Assembly: GCA_016713085.1 (NCBI GenBank)
Contig: JADJPV010000006.1
Span: 62,001 to 126,000, forward strand
Source of the DNA: Chitinophagaceae bacterium
GTDB taxonomy: Bacteria > Bacteroidota > Bacteroidia > Chitinophagales > Chitinophagaceae
Direction of reading: 5' to 3'
DNA length: 64,000 nt
Shown here: positions 47,797 through 56,705 of the stretch, in pieces
How positions within the stretch are numbered: position 1 is the first letter of the stretch
Layout: each line of letters opens with the position of its first letter
Made by a program: the position numbers and the translations under genes
The notes under the pieces: generated by a model
Database searches by the model: none
The model's input: the letters and a program-made list of their open reading frames with translations, nothing else
What the model was told of the DNA's origin: nothing

Positions 47797-49231
47797 TTAC
47801 ATGGCAGCCAGCTGAACTTTCTGCTGCAACTCCAGTACACTTTCTTTAAACATGCTGTCTGTATCCATCAAATCCTTTACTGTTTGGCAGGAATGGATAA
47901 CCGTTGTATGATCTCTGCCTCCAAAATGTTCACCAATGGTTTTAAGCGAATTCTTTGTAAAGGTTTTAGCCAAATACATTGTAATCTGTCTTGCCTGAAC
48001 GATTTCCCTTTTACGGGTCTTTTGCAAAAGCTTCTCATAAGGCACATCAAAGTAATCGCACACCATTTTCTGGATAGCGTCGATTGTAATTTCTTTGGAT
48101 GATGTTTTAACGAAGTTTTTCAGCACTTTTTTAGCAAGATCAAGATCGATCTCTTTTTTATTCAGCGAGGATTGTGCCAATAATGAAATCAATGCACCTT
48201 CCAGCTCTCTTACATTGGTATTAATGTTATAAGCAATGTACTTTACCACATCCTTATGCATTTCCAGCCCGTCATTCTTCATTTTCTTTTCCAGTATCTC
48301 AATACGGGTATCATAATCGGGCATTTGCAGATCAGCACTCAAACCCCAACGGAAACGGCTCAACAAACGCTCCTGAACACCTTCGAGGTCTTTTGGCGGT
48401 TTATCAGATGAAAGCACCAATTGCTTACCGCTCTGGTGAAGATGATTAAAGATGGCAAAAAATGCATCCTGCGATTTCTCTGCACGGTTAAAGAACTGCA
48501 CATCATCAATGATCAAAACATCTACCAACTGGTAAAAATGGATGAAATCATTAATGGCATTGTTACGGCTATGATCAACAAATTGATTGATGAATTTTTC
48601 TGAGCTTACATATAACACCACTTTATTAGGATGCTGACGTTTTACTTCGTTACCTACTGCCTGGGCAAGATGCGTTTTTCCTAAACCAACACCACCATAA
48701 ATAACCAATGGATTGAAAGAAGTAGCACCCGGTTTATCGGCAACGGTTTTACCGGCACGGCGTGCAACACGATTGCAGTCACCTTCTATAAATGCATCAA
48801 ATGTATAGTTAGGATTGAGCTGAGGATCAATCTGAACCTTTTTTAAACCCGGTATTACAAACGGGTTCTTTACAGGATTGCTTATCACCAGCGGAAAATC
48901 CATTTCGTTATTTGTATAAGTTTTATAACCATGACCGGGTACATCCATTGTAATCGGCTGGTTGTTATTATTGCCACTATCCATCATGATGCGGTATTCA
49001 AGATTCGCATCTTTTCCTAATTCTCTTTTCAGCGTTTTGGCAAGCAGTGTTACATAATGTTCTTCCAGGTATTCAAAGAAGAACTGACTGGGAACCTGGA
49101 TAGTAAGAATTTTATTTTTCAGCTCAACCGGTTTAATCGGCTCAAACCACGTCTTTAAAATGCTGCCATTCTACGATATCCTTAATTATGGTTAAACAAC
49201 TTTTCCATACCTGATCAGCCGTTGTCGTCAT
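47797..49231 (-). CDS. dnaA: Chromosomal replication initiator DnaA, frameshift near N-terminus
   Basis: DnaA binds the origin and opens it for replication. From the intact part (47797-48987 or further upstream in the same frame) come NPNYTFDAFIEGDCNRVARR, Walker A YGGVGLGKTHLAQAVG, Walker B VLIIDDVQFF, sensor II region SRFRWGL, and the DNA-binding domain GEHFGGRDHTTVIHSC. The N-terminal domain I begins at ATG 49229-49231 with MTTTADQVWKSCLTIIKDIV and runs to EWQHFK, then meets a stop. Removing one base near 49153 gives FKTWFEPIKPVELKNKILTI and joins the rest, 477 aa. The gene is essential, so the extra base is very probably a sequence error. Confidence 0.94.
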
Positions 49232-49345
49232 TTTTCCTAAAGCAGTTTATATAATGAGTTAATAATTTTACTGTTATTTTCTCAGTTTTCTTATAATGAA
49301 ACCATCATAAAAAAATTAGGGGGGACAGCGAATATCAACACTTTT

Positions 49346-49354
49346 TGTGGAAAA
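49346..49354. other. Single DnaA-box-like word
   Basis: TGTGGAAAA is one mismatch from TGTGGATAA and is about 115 bp upstream of the dnaA start, in A/T-rich DNA inside the 3' end of the neighbouring gene. One word is not enough to call an origin. Confidence 0.15.
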
Positions 49355-49363
49355 AAAAATTTT

Positions 49364-50295
49364 TTATTCCCCTGATTTTTTACCTATTACAAGTGGGGTT
49401 GATTGCGCCAGATTTTTCTTTTTAAACCTTGAAAATTCATAGTCCAATCTTCCCAGCTGAATGCCCGCCCAGCCTACCTGATTCACCAAAACATCAGCTC
49501 CGGTTTTGTTCTTTACTAACACCGGTTCACTTAAAAAGTATGTGTATGTCCTCCGATTATTAAATCGATATGCTCGGTTTCTTTTGCCAGGATCAAATCT
49601 GAGATTCTGTTGATATCTTCTTTATACTGATACCCAAGATGTGATAAACAGATCACCAGATCACAATCCTTTTCTTTTTTCAGCATTGCTGCCGTTTCAT
49701 TTACTTTCTGAACAGGATCAAGATAAACTGTATTTCCAAACAAATTATCCGGAACCAGCCCTTTCATTTCAATACCAACACCTGTAACTCCTATCTTTAG
49801 TTTTCCTTTCTTAAATATTTTGTACGGTACAGATTTATGTTCCATTGCTGTGTTTGTAAAATCATAGTTACATAACAGCACAGGAAACTCTGCATGATTC
49901 AATTGTGTTGCAAAGTTTTCAAGTCCGCCATCAAAGTCATGATTACCCATAGTGCAAGCATCGTACCCCATTTTCGTCATGGCCTTTATTTCAGGTTCAC
50001 CTTTATATAAATTAAAATAAGGAGTGCCCTGGAAAATATCACCAGCATCAAGCAACAACACATGCTCTTCCTGTGAACGGATATCTTCAATCATTTTTGC
50101 ACGGGCAGCTACTCCACCCAAACCCTGGTTGCGGCTTCCATCCATTGGAAACGGTTCAAGTCGGCTGTGTACATCATTCGTATGCAAAATCGTCAACCGC
50201 TGAACTCCCGGATCAGCAGCTTCCGCCCAGCGGGAAGCCATGATGGCACCTGCAGTAAAAGCTGTTTGCTGAATAAATTTTCTTCTATTGAGCAT
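49364..50295 (-). CDS. 5'-nucleotidase-type metallophosphatase, 3' frameshift
   Basis: N-terminal catalytic half of a UshA/5'-nucleotidase family protein with a Tat-like signal (NRRKFIQQTAFTAGAIMASR). Metal-binding motifs: LTILHTNDVHSRLEPF (about 33-48), LLLDAGDIFQGTPYFN, CTMGNHDFDGGLENF, LVICLSHLGYQYKED and LIIGGHTHTF. The first frame stops at 49531, but adding one base to the A5/T5 run 49533-49537 continues as FLSEPVLVKNKTGADVLVNQ through GWAGIQLGRLDYEF to a stop at 49364 (about 310 aa). Probable undercall. It overlaps the next gene, which encodes the C-terminal domain, by 11 bp. Confidence 0.88.
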
Positions 50296-51031
50296 TGATC
50301 ACCCTGTTTTCAATTGTTACAGTAATTTGTTTTCCGGCTTTAGTAAATGATGTAAAATATTCAATTAACCCATCCCGCAGCAAGACTCCTTTATTGATCT
50401 GTGGAATTGGTCTCAACATATCGCATTGATCGCCGCCATTAGTCACATAGTCTGAATTGGCAACGGTATACACAGCATTTACATCTAATGCTTTTCCATT
50501 GATTAGTACATTTTCAGCTTTCCCATTTTTGATTTCCATGCTTAATCCTGAAACCGGCCATCCGCCTCTTGATGCAATATGATCTAAAAATTGCTTAAAT
50601 ATTTTTCCCGGTACTTTTTGCAGCACAATGATATTGTCAAATGGCATCAACTCAAACACCTTCCCTTTTGTAATGTTTCCTGCTTTAACACTGGGTATTC
50701 TGATGCCACCATAATTCACAAAAGCAGCATCAACCTGTGTTGCATAATATTTTTCAGCTGTTATCTTCATTGCATCTGCCATCAGGTTACCCAATGTTCC
50801 TTCGGGTTGTTTTTTTTCTATATCCACTGCCAATGTTGCAATCACAGTATTCATGCTGCCATTCACACTGTCAGAATAGGGTTGAAGAAATGTAATAAAA
50901 GATGAATCAGTTTTTGTGTTTGCAACAGGATAATCTTTGTATTGAACTGCTGCCGCCCTGTATGATGGATTGCAGGAAAAAAAGAATGCAATGCAGAATG
51001 CAAAAATTAAATGGATAGTAGCCTTGTTCAT
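50285..51031 (-). CDS. 5'-nucleotidase C-terminal domain lipoprotein
   Basis: A 248-residue lipoprotein (FFFSCNPSY, Cys about 20) corresponding to the substrate-specificity domain of 5'-nucleotidases: EGTLGNLMADAMKITAEKY, AAFVNYGGIRIPSVKAGNIT, ELMPFDNIIVLQKVPG and VANSDYVTNGGDQCDML. In most bacteria this domain is fused to the metallophosphatase half; here the two are adjacent, overlapping genes with the C-domain first in transcription order. Presumably they form one periplasmic nucleotide-hydrolysing complex. The frame is intact. Confidence 0.87.
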   Translation of the reverse strand: MNKATIHLIFAFCIAFFFSCNPSYRAAAVQYKDYPVANTKTDSSFITFLQPYSDSVNGSMNTVIATLAVDIEKKQPEGTLGNLMADAMKITAEKYYATQVDAAFVNYGGIRIPSVKAGNITKGKVFELMPFDNIIVLQKVPGKIFKQFLDHIASRGGWPVSGLSMEIKNGKAENVLINGKALDVNAVYTVANSDYVTNGGDQCDMLRPIPQINKGVLLRDGLIEYFTSFTKAGKQITVTIENRVINAQ

Positions 51032-51128
51032 ATGCAGGTTGTAACAATTGGAAGGTAGTTGTTTTTACCAGCACAAAAAACAGTTTTTTAATAAATACAT
51101 GGAAATTTTTCAAACATAAAACAAAAGC

Positions 51129-51136
51129 TATCTTTG
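51129..51136 (+). promoter_or_regulatory. TAnnTTTG promoter for the FAD oxidoreductase
   Basis: TATCTTTG matches the Bacteroidota -7 consensus exactly and lies 38 bp before the ATG at 51174 in a short divergent spacer. A TTTTTC word about 20 bp upstream could serve as a weak -33. Confidence 0.5.
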
Positions 51137-51173
51137 GCCTTCACTTAATGTTTTTGGGTTAATTACCCGACAC

Positions 51174-52787
51174 ATGCAACAGCAAATTACACTTCGCCTT
51201 CTGCCTTCACAGGCATCCAATCAGGACATTATACATGAGCAAATTGCACAATATGCCGGTGTAAATGCAGCTTCTGTTAATGGATTCCATATCATTAAAC
51301 AATCAATTGATGCCAGAAGTAAGCAACCTTGGGTTAATCTTAGTGTATTAGCTTTCATCAATGAGCCTGTTCAGGAAAGGGAAAAAATTGATTTTACATT
51401 TAAAGATGTGCATGATGCACGGTTCAAAGTGATTATTGTGGGTGCAGGACCGGCAGGACTTTTTGCTGCTTTACAATTAATTGAGCTTGGTATTAAACCA
51501 ATTGTTGTTGAAAGAGGAAAAGATGTTCGATCAAGAAGAAGGGATCTTGCGCTGTTAAATAAGGAAGGAGAAATTAACCCGGAGAGCAACTACTGTTTTG
51601 GTGAAGGTGGCGCAGGTACTTATAGTGATGGCAAATTATATACACGCAGCAGTAAGAGAGGAAACATAGACCGTATTCTGCAACTGTTTGTTCGTTTTGG
51701 TGCTGAAGAAAAAATTCTATACCAGAGTCATCCGCATATCGGCACCAACAAATTGCCGCATATCATTACTGCTATGAGAGAATTTATTCTTTCCTGCGGC
51801 GCTGAAATTCATTTTGAAACAAAGCTTACTGATTTTATTGTTGAGAAAGACACATTGAAAGGAATTCAGGTGAATCATTCAGCAGTAATTCATGCCGATG
51901 CTGTAATCCTTGCAACAGGGCACAGTGCAAGAGATATTTTTGAATTACTTCATCAAAACAATATTTTAATTGAAGCAAAACCCTTTGCATTAGGTGTGCG
52001 AATAGAACATCCGCAGACATTAATCGATTCTATTCAATACCGTTGTCCTGTTCGTGATGAGTTTTTACCTCCTGCATCTTACAGTTTGGTGGAACAGGTA
52101 AAGGGAAAAGGCGTCTTCAGTTTTTGCATGTGCCCCGGTGGCATTATTGCTCCTGCAGCAACTTCAGCAGGCGAATTGGTCGTAAACGGATGGAGTCCTT
52201 CCAAACGCAACAATCCTTTTGCAAACAGTGGAATGGTTGTAACGATTGAGATGAAAGATGCTGTACAGTATTTCAAAAAACAAAAGCCTGATTCAGCTAT
52301 TTCAGAAAATGATCCGTTGCTGATGATGAAGTTTCAACAGGCCATTGAACAAAAATCCTTTGATGCAGGTGGTGGCAAATTTGTTGCTCCTGCTCAACGA
52401 ATGGTGGACATGTTTGAAAAGAAAACATCTTCGTCACTCCCCGATTGTTCTTATCTGCCCGGTATCAACAGCGTGTCATTGGCCACTGTATTGCCCGATT
52501 TTGTTTTTGAAGATCTTCGTCTTGCTTTCAAAGCATTTGGCCAGAAGATGCGGGGCTATTTTACCAATGAAGCCATTGCAGTGGCAACAGAATCAAGAAC
52601 ATCCTCCCCTGTGCGTATTCCAAGAGATAATGAAACCTTGCAGCATCCCCAGATAAAAGGAATCTATCCCTGTGGTGAAGGGGCAGGTTATGCAGGCGGA
52701 ATTGTGAGTGCTGCCATGGATGGTGAACGGGTTGCCCATATGATTGCGCAGCAGATGAACCATTCATCAACAAATATTTTTTCCTGA
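51174..52787 (+). CDS. NAD(P)/FAD-dependent oxidoreductase
   Basis: A 537-residue flavoprotein of the uncharacterised COG2509-like family of FAD-dependent dehydrogenases. After an N-terminal region of about 80 residues, the FAD-binding Rossmann motif is VIIVGAGPAGLFAALQLIELG (about 86-106), with VVERGKDVRSRRRDL, NYCFGEGGAGTYSDGKLYTR, VILATGHSARDIF (about 240-252) and the C-terminal FAD contact GIYPCGEGAGYAGGIVSAAMDGERVA. No signal is seen, so it is cytoplasmic. Substrate unknown. The gene diverges from the 5'-nucleotidase pair and precedes the ABC genes by 54 bp. Confidence 0.85.
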   Translation: MQQQITLRLLPSQASNQDIIHEQIAQYAGVNAASVNGFHIIKQSIDARSKQPWVNLSVLAFINEPVQEREKIDFTFKDVHDARFKVIIVGAGPAGLFAALQLIELGIKPIVVERGKDVRSRRRDLALLNKEGEINPESNYCFGEGGAGTYSDGKLYTRSSKRGNIDRILQLFVRFGAEEKILYQSHPHIGTNKLPHIITAMREFILSCGAEIHFETKLTDFIVEKDTLKGIQVNHSAVIHADAVILATGHSARDIFELLHQNNILIEAKPFALGVRIEHPQTLIDSIQYRCPVRDEFLPPASYSLVEQVKGKGVFSFCMCPGGIIAPAATSAGELVVNGWSPSKRNNPFANSGMVVTIEMKDAVQYFKKQKPDSAISENDPLLMMKFQQAIEQKSFDAGGGKFVAPAQRMVDMFEKKTSSSLPDCSYLPGINSVSLATVLPDFVFEDLRLAFKAFGQKMRGYFTNEAIAVATESRTSSPVRIPRDNETLQHPQIKGIYPCGEGAGYAGGIVSAAMDGERVAHMIAQQMNHSSTNIFS

Positions 52788-52841
52788 TTTTCCTGCGCTT
52801 ACCTTGTAACAAATTTCCAACTCAGTATACTAACTATCAAT

Positions 52842-53777
52842 ATGAGCACAATCTTAGAAGTTCAGAACCTGAAGAAATACTTCTCTTCGCAAAAAGCTGT
52901 TGATGATATCAGCTTTACCATTCACAAAGGATCCATCTTTGGCTTGCTTGGCCCCAACGGTGCAGGTAAAACAACATTGATCAGGATGATCACAGGAATT
53001 TTTTATCCTGATGCAGGTACTATCAACCTCAATGGAAAAAAATTCGACGCAACTGAAGACGTTATTAATATCGGTTACATGCCCGAAGAACGTGGACTGT
53101 ACAAAAAGATGAAAGTGGGCGAACAGGCAATGTACCTGGCGCAATTAAAAGGCATGGGTAAGAAAGAAGCCTTTGTGAAAGTGAAGGAATGGTTTGAAAA
53201 ATTTGAAATGGAGAGCTGGTGGAATAAGAAAGTAGAAGACCTTTCAAAAGGAATGAGCCAGAAACTTCAGTTTGTTACAACTGTTCTGCACGAACCAAAG
53301 CTGGTGATACTGGACGAACCTTTCAGCGGATTGGATCCTGTAAATACAAACCTCATTAAAGATGAAATTTACAACCTTGCACAGAAAGGAACCACCATCA
53401 TCTTCAGTACACACCGAATGGAACAGGTGGAAGAAATCTGCGATCATATTGTACTGGTGAACAGGGGCAGCAAAATTCTTGACGGAACAGTGAAAGATAT
53501 CAAGCAGCAGTTTAAACAAAATATTTTTACTGCGGAAGTGGATCATTTACCTGCCGTATTGCAACATGCTTCTTTCTCCATTGTAAAACAGAAGGCGAAT
53601 AACCTTACTGTAAAAATTAATGAAGGTTACAAATCAAATGATGTGCTGATGCATTTCATTAACCAGCAAAGCGGCATCATTGCCTATCATGAAATACTTC
53701 CTTCACTCAATGAAATTTTCATAAGACTGGTGGAAGGAACACCCACTGCAAGACAATTTGAACACATTACTGCTTAA
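52842..53777 (+). CDS. ABC-2 transporter ATPase
   Basis: A 311-residue ATP-binding subunit of an ABC-2 export system (NatA-like). Walker A LLGPNGAGKTTLIRMITG (about 33-50), Q-loop region GYMPEERGLYKKMKVG, signature LSKGMSQKLQF (about 131-141), Walker B LVILDEPFSGLDP, H-loop FSTHRMEQVEEICDH, and a C-terminal regulatory domain of the DUF4162 type. It is 12 bp upstream of the permease and probably co-transcribed with it. Substrate unknown; relatives export sodium, drugs or lipids. Confidence 0.93.
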   Translation: MSTILEVQNLKKYFSSQKAVDDISFTIHKGSIFGLLGPNGAGKTTLIRMITGIFYPDAGTINLNGKKFDATEDVINIGYMPEERGLYKKMKVGEQAMYLAQLKGMGKKEAFVKVKEWFEKFEMESWWNKKVEDLSKGMSQKLQFVTTVLHEPKLVILDEPFSGLDPVNTNLIKDEIYNLAQKGTTIIFSTHRMEQVEEICDHIVLVNRGSKILDGTVKDIKQQFKQNIFTAEVDHLPAVLQHASFSIVKQKANNLTVKINEGYKSNDVLMHFINQQSGIIAYHEILPSLNEIFIRLVEGTPTARQFEHITA

Positions 53778-53789
53778 TACCTCATTTAC

Positions 53790-55106
53790 ATGAATAAGAT
53801 ACTCATCATCATCAAAAGAGAATATGTTACAAGAGTCCGTAACAAAACATTTCTGCTTTCTACTTTCTTGTTTCCACTGCTCATGTTTGCACTCATTTTT
53901 GGCGGTGCATTCATTGGCGCCAATGGAACCGAACAACGCAAGATTGCCGTGAATGATCAAAGCGGAATGTATAAGAACAATTTCAAAACCGGTTCAGCTG
54001 TTGACTTTGGTTACCCTGACGGAGTTGACAGAAGCAATTATAAAGAAAAAGGCTTTGAAGGGGTATTGATTATTTATTCTGCTGATAAACAAAAAGCCGA
54101 TTCAGTAAGATTGTATACTGAAAAGCAGCTGGGTCTTGGTACTGACGAATCAATCAAAAACCAGATACAGAAGATCAATGAAAACAAGATGCTGATGGAA
54201 CGTGGCGTAACAAGAACCACACTTGATTCCATTCGCCAGCAAAGTGAAAGCAAAGAATCGCTCAACTACCGTTCTTACCAGGTAAAGGGAACTGAAATAA
54301 AGGAAGACAACAAGATGCTTGCACTGGCCATTGGTTATATCAGCGGTTTCATCATCTATATTGTTCTGTTTATTTATGGTGCAGCAGTAATGCGTGGTGT
54401 AATGGAAGAAAAAACAAATCGTATTGCAGAAGTAATGGTGAGCAGTGTAAAACCATTTCAACTGATGCTGGGTAAGATCATTGGTATTGCAGCTGTAGGA
54501 TTAACACAGTTGTTTTTATGGATCATTCTCATTTTTGCACTGTCCTTCCTCAGTAGTTTGTTTATTTCACCAGAGATCCTGGAACAGGCAAAACATATGA
54601 ACGAAGGAATGTCACCAATGTCCCAAGGCAGTTCCATTCAATTCATGATAGCAAATGTAACAACAACGTTATCAACTCCAAACTGGAGTTTAATTATTCC
54701 CTGCTTTATTTTCTATTTCTTATTTGGATATTTATTTTATGCAGCCTTATTTGCAGCAGTAGGAAGTGTAGTAAATGAAGATCCGCAGGAAGCACAGTCA
54801 TTGATGATGCCGATTATGCTGCCAATTATCCTGGCCATTTTTATTATGATGAATGCTGTTCAAAATCCCGGTGGTTCACTTGCATTTTGGGGAAGTGTTA
54901 TACCATTTACATCACCCATTGTTATGATGGCGAGAATTCCATTTGGAGTTCCGTGGTGGCAACTGGGTTTATCAATGATTTCACTCATTGGTGGGTTCCT
55001 GTGTACCACATGGCTGAGTGCAAAAATTTACAGAACCGGAATTTTATTGTACGGTAAAAAAGTAACCATGAAAGAAATGGCCAAATGGGCTTTCAAAAAA
55101 TCATAA
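53790..55106 (+). CDS. ABC-2 transporter permease
   Basis: A 438-residue inner-membrane subunit (NatB/YhaP-like) paired with the ATPase. An N-terminal transmembrane helix (TFLLSTFLFPLLMFALIFGG), a soluble domain of about 150 residues, then five further helices (e.g. AIGYISGFIIYIVLFIYGAA, GLTQLFLWIILIFALSFLSS, IPCFIFYFLFGYLFYAALFA, LMMPIMLPIILAIFIMMNAV) and the family segment GVMEEKTNRIAEVMVSSVKP. The stop is followed by a strong bidirectional terminator. Cargo is not predictable. Confidence 0.92.
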   Translation: MNKILIIIKREYVTRVRNKTFLLSTFLFPLLMFALIFGGAFIGANGTEQRKIAVNDQSGMYKNNFKTGSAVDFGYPDGVDRSNYKEKGFEGVLIIYSADKQKADSVRLYTEKQLGLGTDESIKNQIQKINENKMLMERGVTRTTLDSIRQQSESKESLNYRSYQVKGTEIKEDNKMLALAIGYISGFIIYIVLFIYGAAVMRGVMEEKTNRIAEVMVSSVKPFQLMLGKIIGIAAVGLTQLFLWIILIFALSFLSSLFISPEILEQAKHMNEGMSPMSQGSSIQFMIANVTTTLSTPNWSLIIPCFIFYFLFGYLFYAALFAAVGSVVNEDPQEAQSLMMPIMLPIILAIFIMMNAVQNPGGSLAFWGSVIPFTSPIVMMARIPFGVPWWQLGLSMISLIGGFLCTTWLSAKIYRTGILLYGKKVTMKEMAKWAFKKS

Positions 55107-55129
55107 ACGGAAACAACCGGAAACAAAAA

Positions 55130-55151
55130 TGCCTCAGCAATTGCTGAGGCA
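55130..55151. terminator. Bidirectional terminator
   Basis: Perfect 11-bp palindrome TGCCTCAGCAATTGCTGAGGCA with A-run before and seven T after, so it works on both strands. It lies between the converging ends of the ABC permease gene (55106) and the gene at 55172. Confidence 0.9.
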
Positions 55152-55171
55152 TTTTTTTATTTGATAATTAC

Positions 55172-55567
55172 CTAAAAAGAATGAATCGTAATGGGTGCAA
55201 TAAAAGGCTGATGTATTTCTTCTTCTGCTTCAATTACTTCAAAGTCAACTTTTAAAACTATTCCTTCCTTTATAATAATCCCGTCTTTCCTGGAAGCCTT
55301 ATATCCTACTTTGTCAATTATAATTGATTGCTCACCTACGGGAACATTACTGATCTTAAAGTTTCCGTTGGCATCTGTCATAATCTCCTTCTGGAAAGAT
55401 GCCTTTTTAATTGTTGCTGTAAAAGTTACATTGGCAACAGGCTTTTTGGTTTCTGCATCAAAGATGGTACCCTGAACAGAGCCTGTTTCATTTCTGTCGT
55501 CAACACCTGCACGACTAACAACTGAAAAGCCGGTCATTAAAACGGCAGCGAGAAGTATTTTCTTCAT
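55172..55567 (-). CDS. Secreted carboxypeptidase-regulatory-like domain protein
   Basis: A 131-residue exported protein (signal MKKILLAAVLMTGFSVVSRAG) with a single carboxypeptidase-regulatory-like (CnaB-type beta-sandwich) domain: GSVQGTIFDAETKKPVANVTF, MTDANGNFKISNVPVGEQSI, and VGYKASRKDGIIIKEG. Such single-domain proteins are common in this phylum; the role is structural or unknown. It has its own transcription unit bounded by a terminator. Confidence 0.82.
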   Translation of the reverse strand: MKKILLAAVLMTGFSVVSRAGVDDRNETGSVQGTIFDAETKKPVANVTFTATIKKASFQKEIMTDANGNFKISNVPVGEQSIIIDKVGYKASRKDGIIIKEGIVLKVDFEVIEAEEEIHQPFIAPITIHSF

Positions 55568-55681
55568 AACAATTGTTTTACGATGATAAGAGGTTTAAAG
55601 TTACAGAACTTAAAACATTTTTTTCGTCTTTTTATGACACATGAACCTGTTAAATTGTTCTGAAAGTATTGGAATTGTTAA

Positions 55682-56623
55682 TCAACCTATTGGATTTGCC
55701 AATGCTTCCCGGAATTCACGCCAGATACTTTCCGTAATTACCGCAGCAGGTAAAATAGTATCGAGTAACGTACTTACCTGGCCAATCTCCAGTTCACCTT
55801 CTGCAAGATTGCCTTCAAACATTCCTTTCTTAGCCCTTGCCCTTCCCAGTAATTGTATCAGGTCCTGTTGAGTTGCGCCTTTTTGCTCAGCATCCTGTAC
55901 TAATTTATAAAAATCGTTTTTTATCAACCGTACCGGCGTCAGTTGTTTTAATGTAAGTATTGTATCTCCTTCATTGCTGTTGATCACTGCCTGTTTAAAA
56001 TTCAAATGGCTGCTTGCTTCTTCGCTGGCAACATACCTGCTTCCTATTTGAACGCCTTCTGCACCAAATACCATCGCTGCCAGCATTTGTCTTCCGGTAG
56101 CAATACCTCCTGCAGCAATCAATGGAATATCAATGGCTTTTTTCACTGCCGGAATCAATACCATACTGGTTGTTTCCTCTCTCCCGTTATGTCCACCTGC
56201 TTCAAAACCTTCTGCCACCACTGCATCACAACCTGCTTCCTGTGCTTTGAGTGCAAACTTGCTGCTGCTGATTACATGCACAACAGTAATTCCTTTTTCT
56301 TTTAAGATCGATGTCCATGTTTTTGGGTTACCGGCACTGGTAAAAACAATCTTTACTCCTTCTTCAATGATTATGGAAATATGTTTATCAATATCAGGAT
56401 AAAGCAATGGAACATTTACTGCAAAAGGTTTTGAAGTTGCGGCTTTGCATTTTTGAATATGTTCTCTCAACACTTCGGGGTACATGCTTCCGCTGCCGAT
56501 AATTCCTAAACCACCTGCATTGCTTACTGCACTTGCCAACCGCCATCCGCTGGCCCAGATCATTCCTGCCTGGATGATGGGTTTTTCAATACCAAAAAGT
56601 TGAGTGATTCTGTTACTGAACAT
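55682..56623 (-). CDS. Nitronate monooxygenase-like flavoenzyme
   Basis: A 313-residue TIM-barrel FMN enzyme of the 2-nitropropane dioxygenase/nitronate monooxygenase family (FabK-like enoyl reductases are close relatives). Features: RITQLFGIEKPIIQAGMIWA (about 5-24), NAGGLGIIGSGS (FMN contact), CDAVVAEGFEAGGHNGREE with the catalytic-type His, and PLIAAGGIATGRQMLAAMVFGAEGVQIGSRYVASEE. Cytoplasmic. The exact substrate (nitronates or enoyl thioesters) is not decided by sequence. A 30-bp element similar to one before DUF4293 ends 7 bp before its start. Confidence 0.87.
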   Translation of the reverse strand: MFSNRITQLFGIEKPIIQAGMIWASGWRLASAVSNAGGLGIIGSGSMYPEVLREHIQKCKAATSKPFAVNVPLLYPDIDKHISIIIEEGVKIVFTSAGNPKTWTSILKEKGITVVHVISSSKFALKAQEAGCDAVVAEGFEAGGHNGREETTSMVLIPAVKKAIDIPLIAAGGIATGRQMLAAMVFGAEGVQIGSRYVASEEASSHLNFKQAVINSNEGDTILTLKQLTPVRLIKNDFYKLVQDAEQKGATQQDLIQLLGRARAKKGMFEGNLAEGELEIGQVSTLLDTILPAAVITESIWREFREALANPIG

Positions 56624-56630
56624 GAAGGAG

Positions 56631-56660
56631 AGTTATAAGCCGTAAGTAATAAGTTTTAAG
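56631..56660 (-). repeat. Leader repeat copy 1
   Basis: On the minus strand this 30-bp segment begins CTTAAAACTTATTACTTACG and matches 24 of 30 bases of plus-strand 59223-59252. Both copies lie 5-7 bp before a start codon in the same orientation as the gene. It may be a dispersed repeat or a shared leader signal. Confidence 0.45.
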
Positions 56661-56705
56661 TAAAAGAAAGCAATAAACTACAAACTATAAACCACAAAAT
56701 TCTGC

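Noticed and set aside
47640..47840. Short frame overlapping tRNA-Pro
   Set aside because: It runs through a well-formed tRNA and its spacer.
49232..49400. Replication origin upstream of dnaA
   Set aside because: Only one DnaA-box-like word (49346-49354) and ordinary A/T richness; no cluster of boxes.
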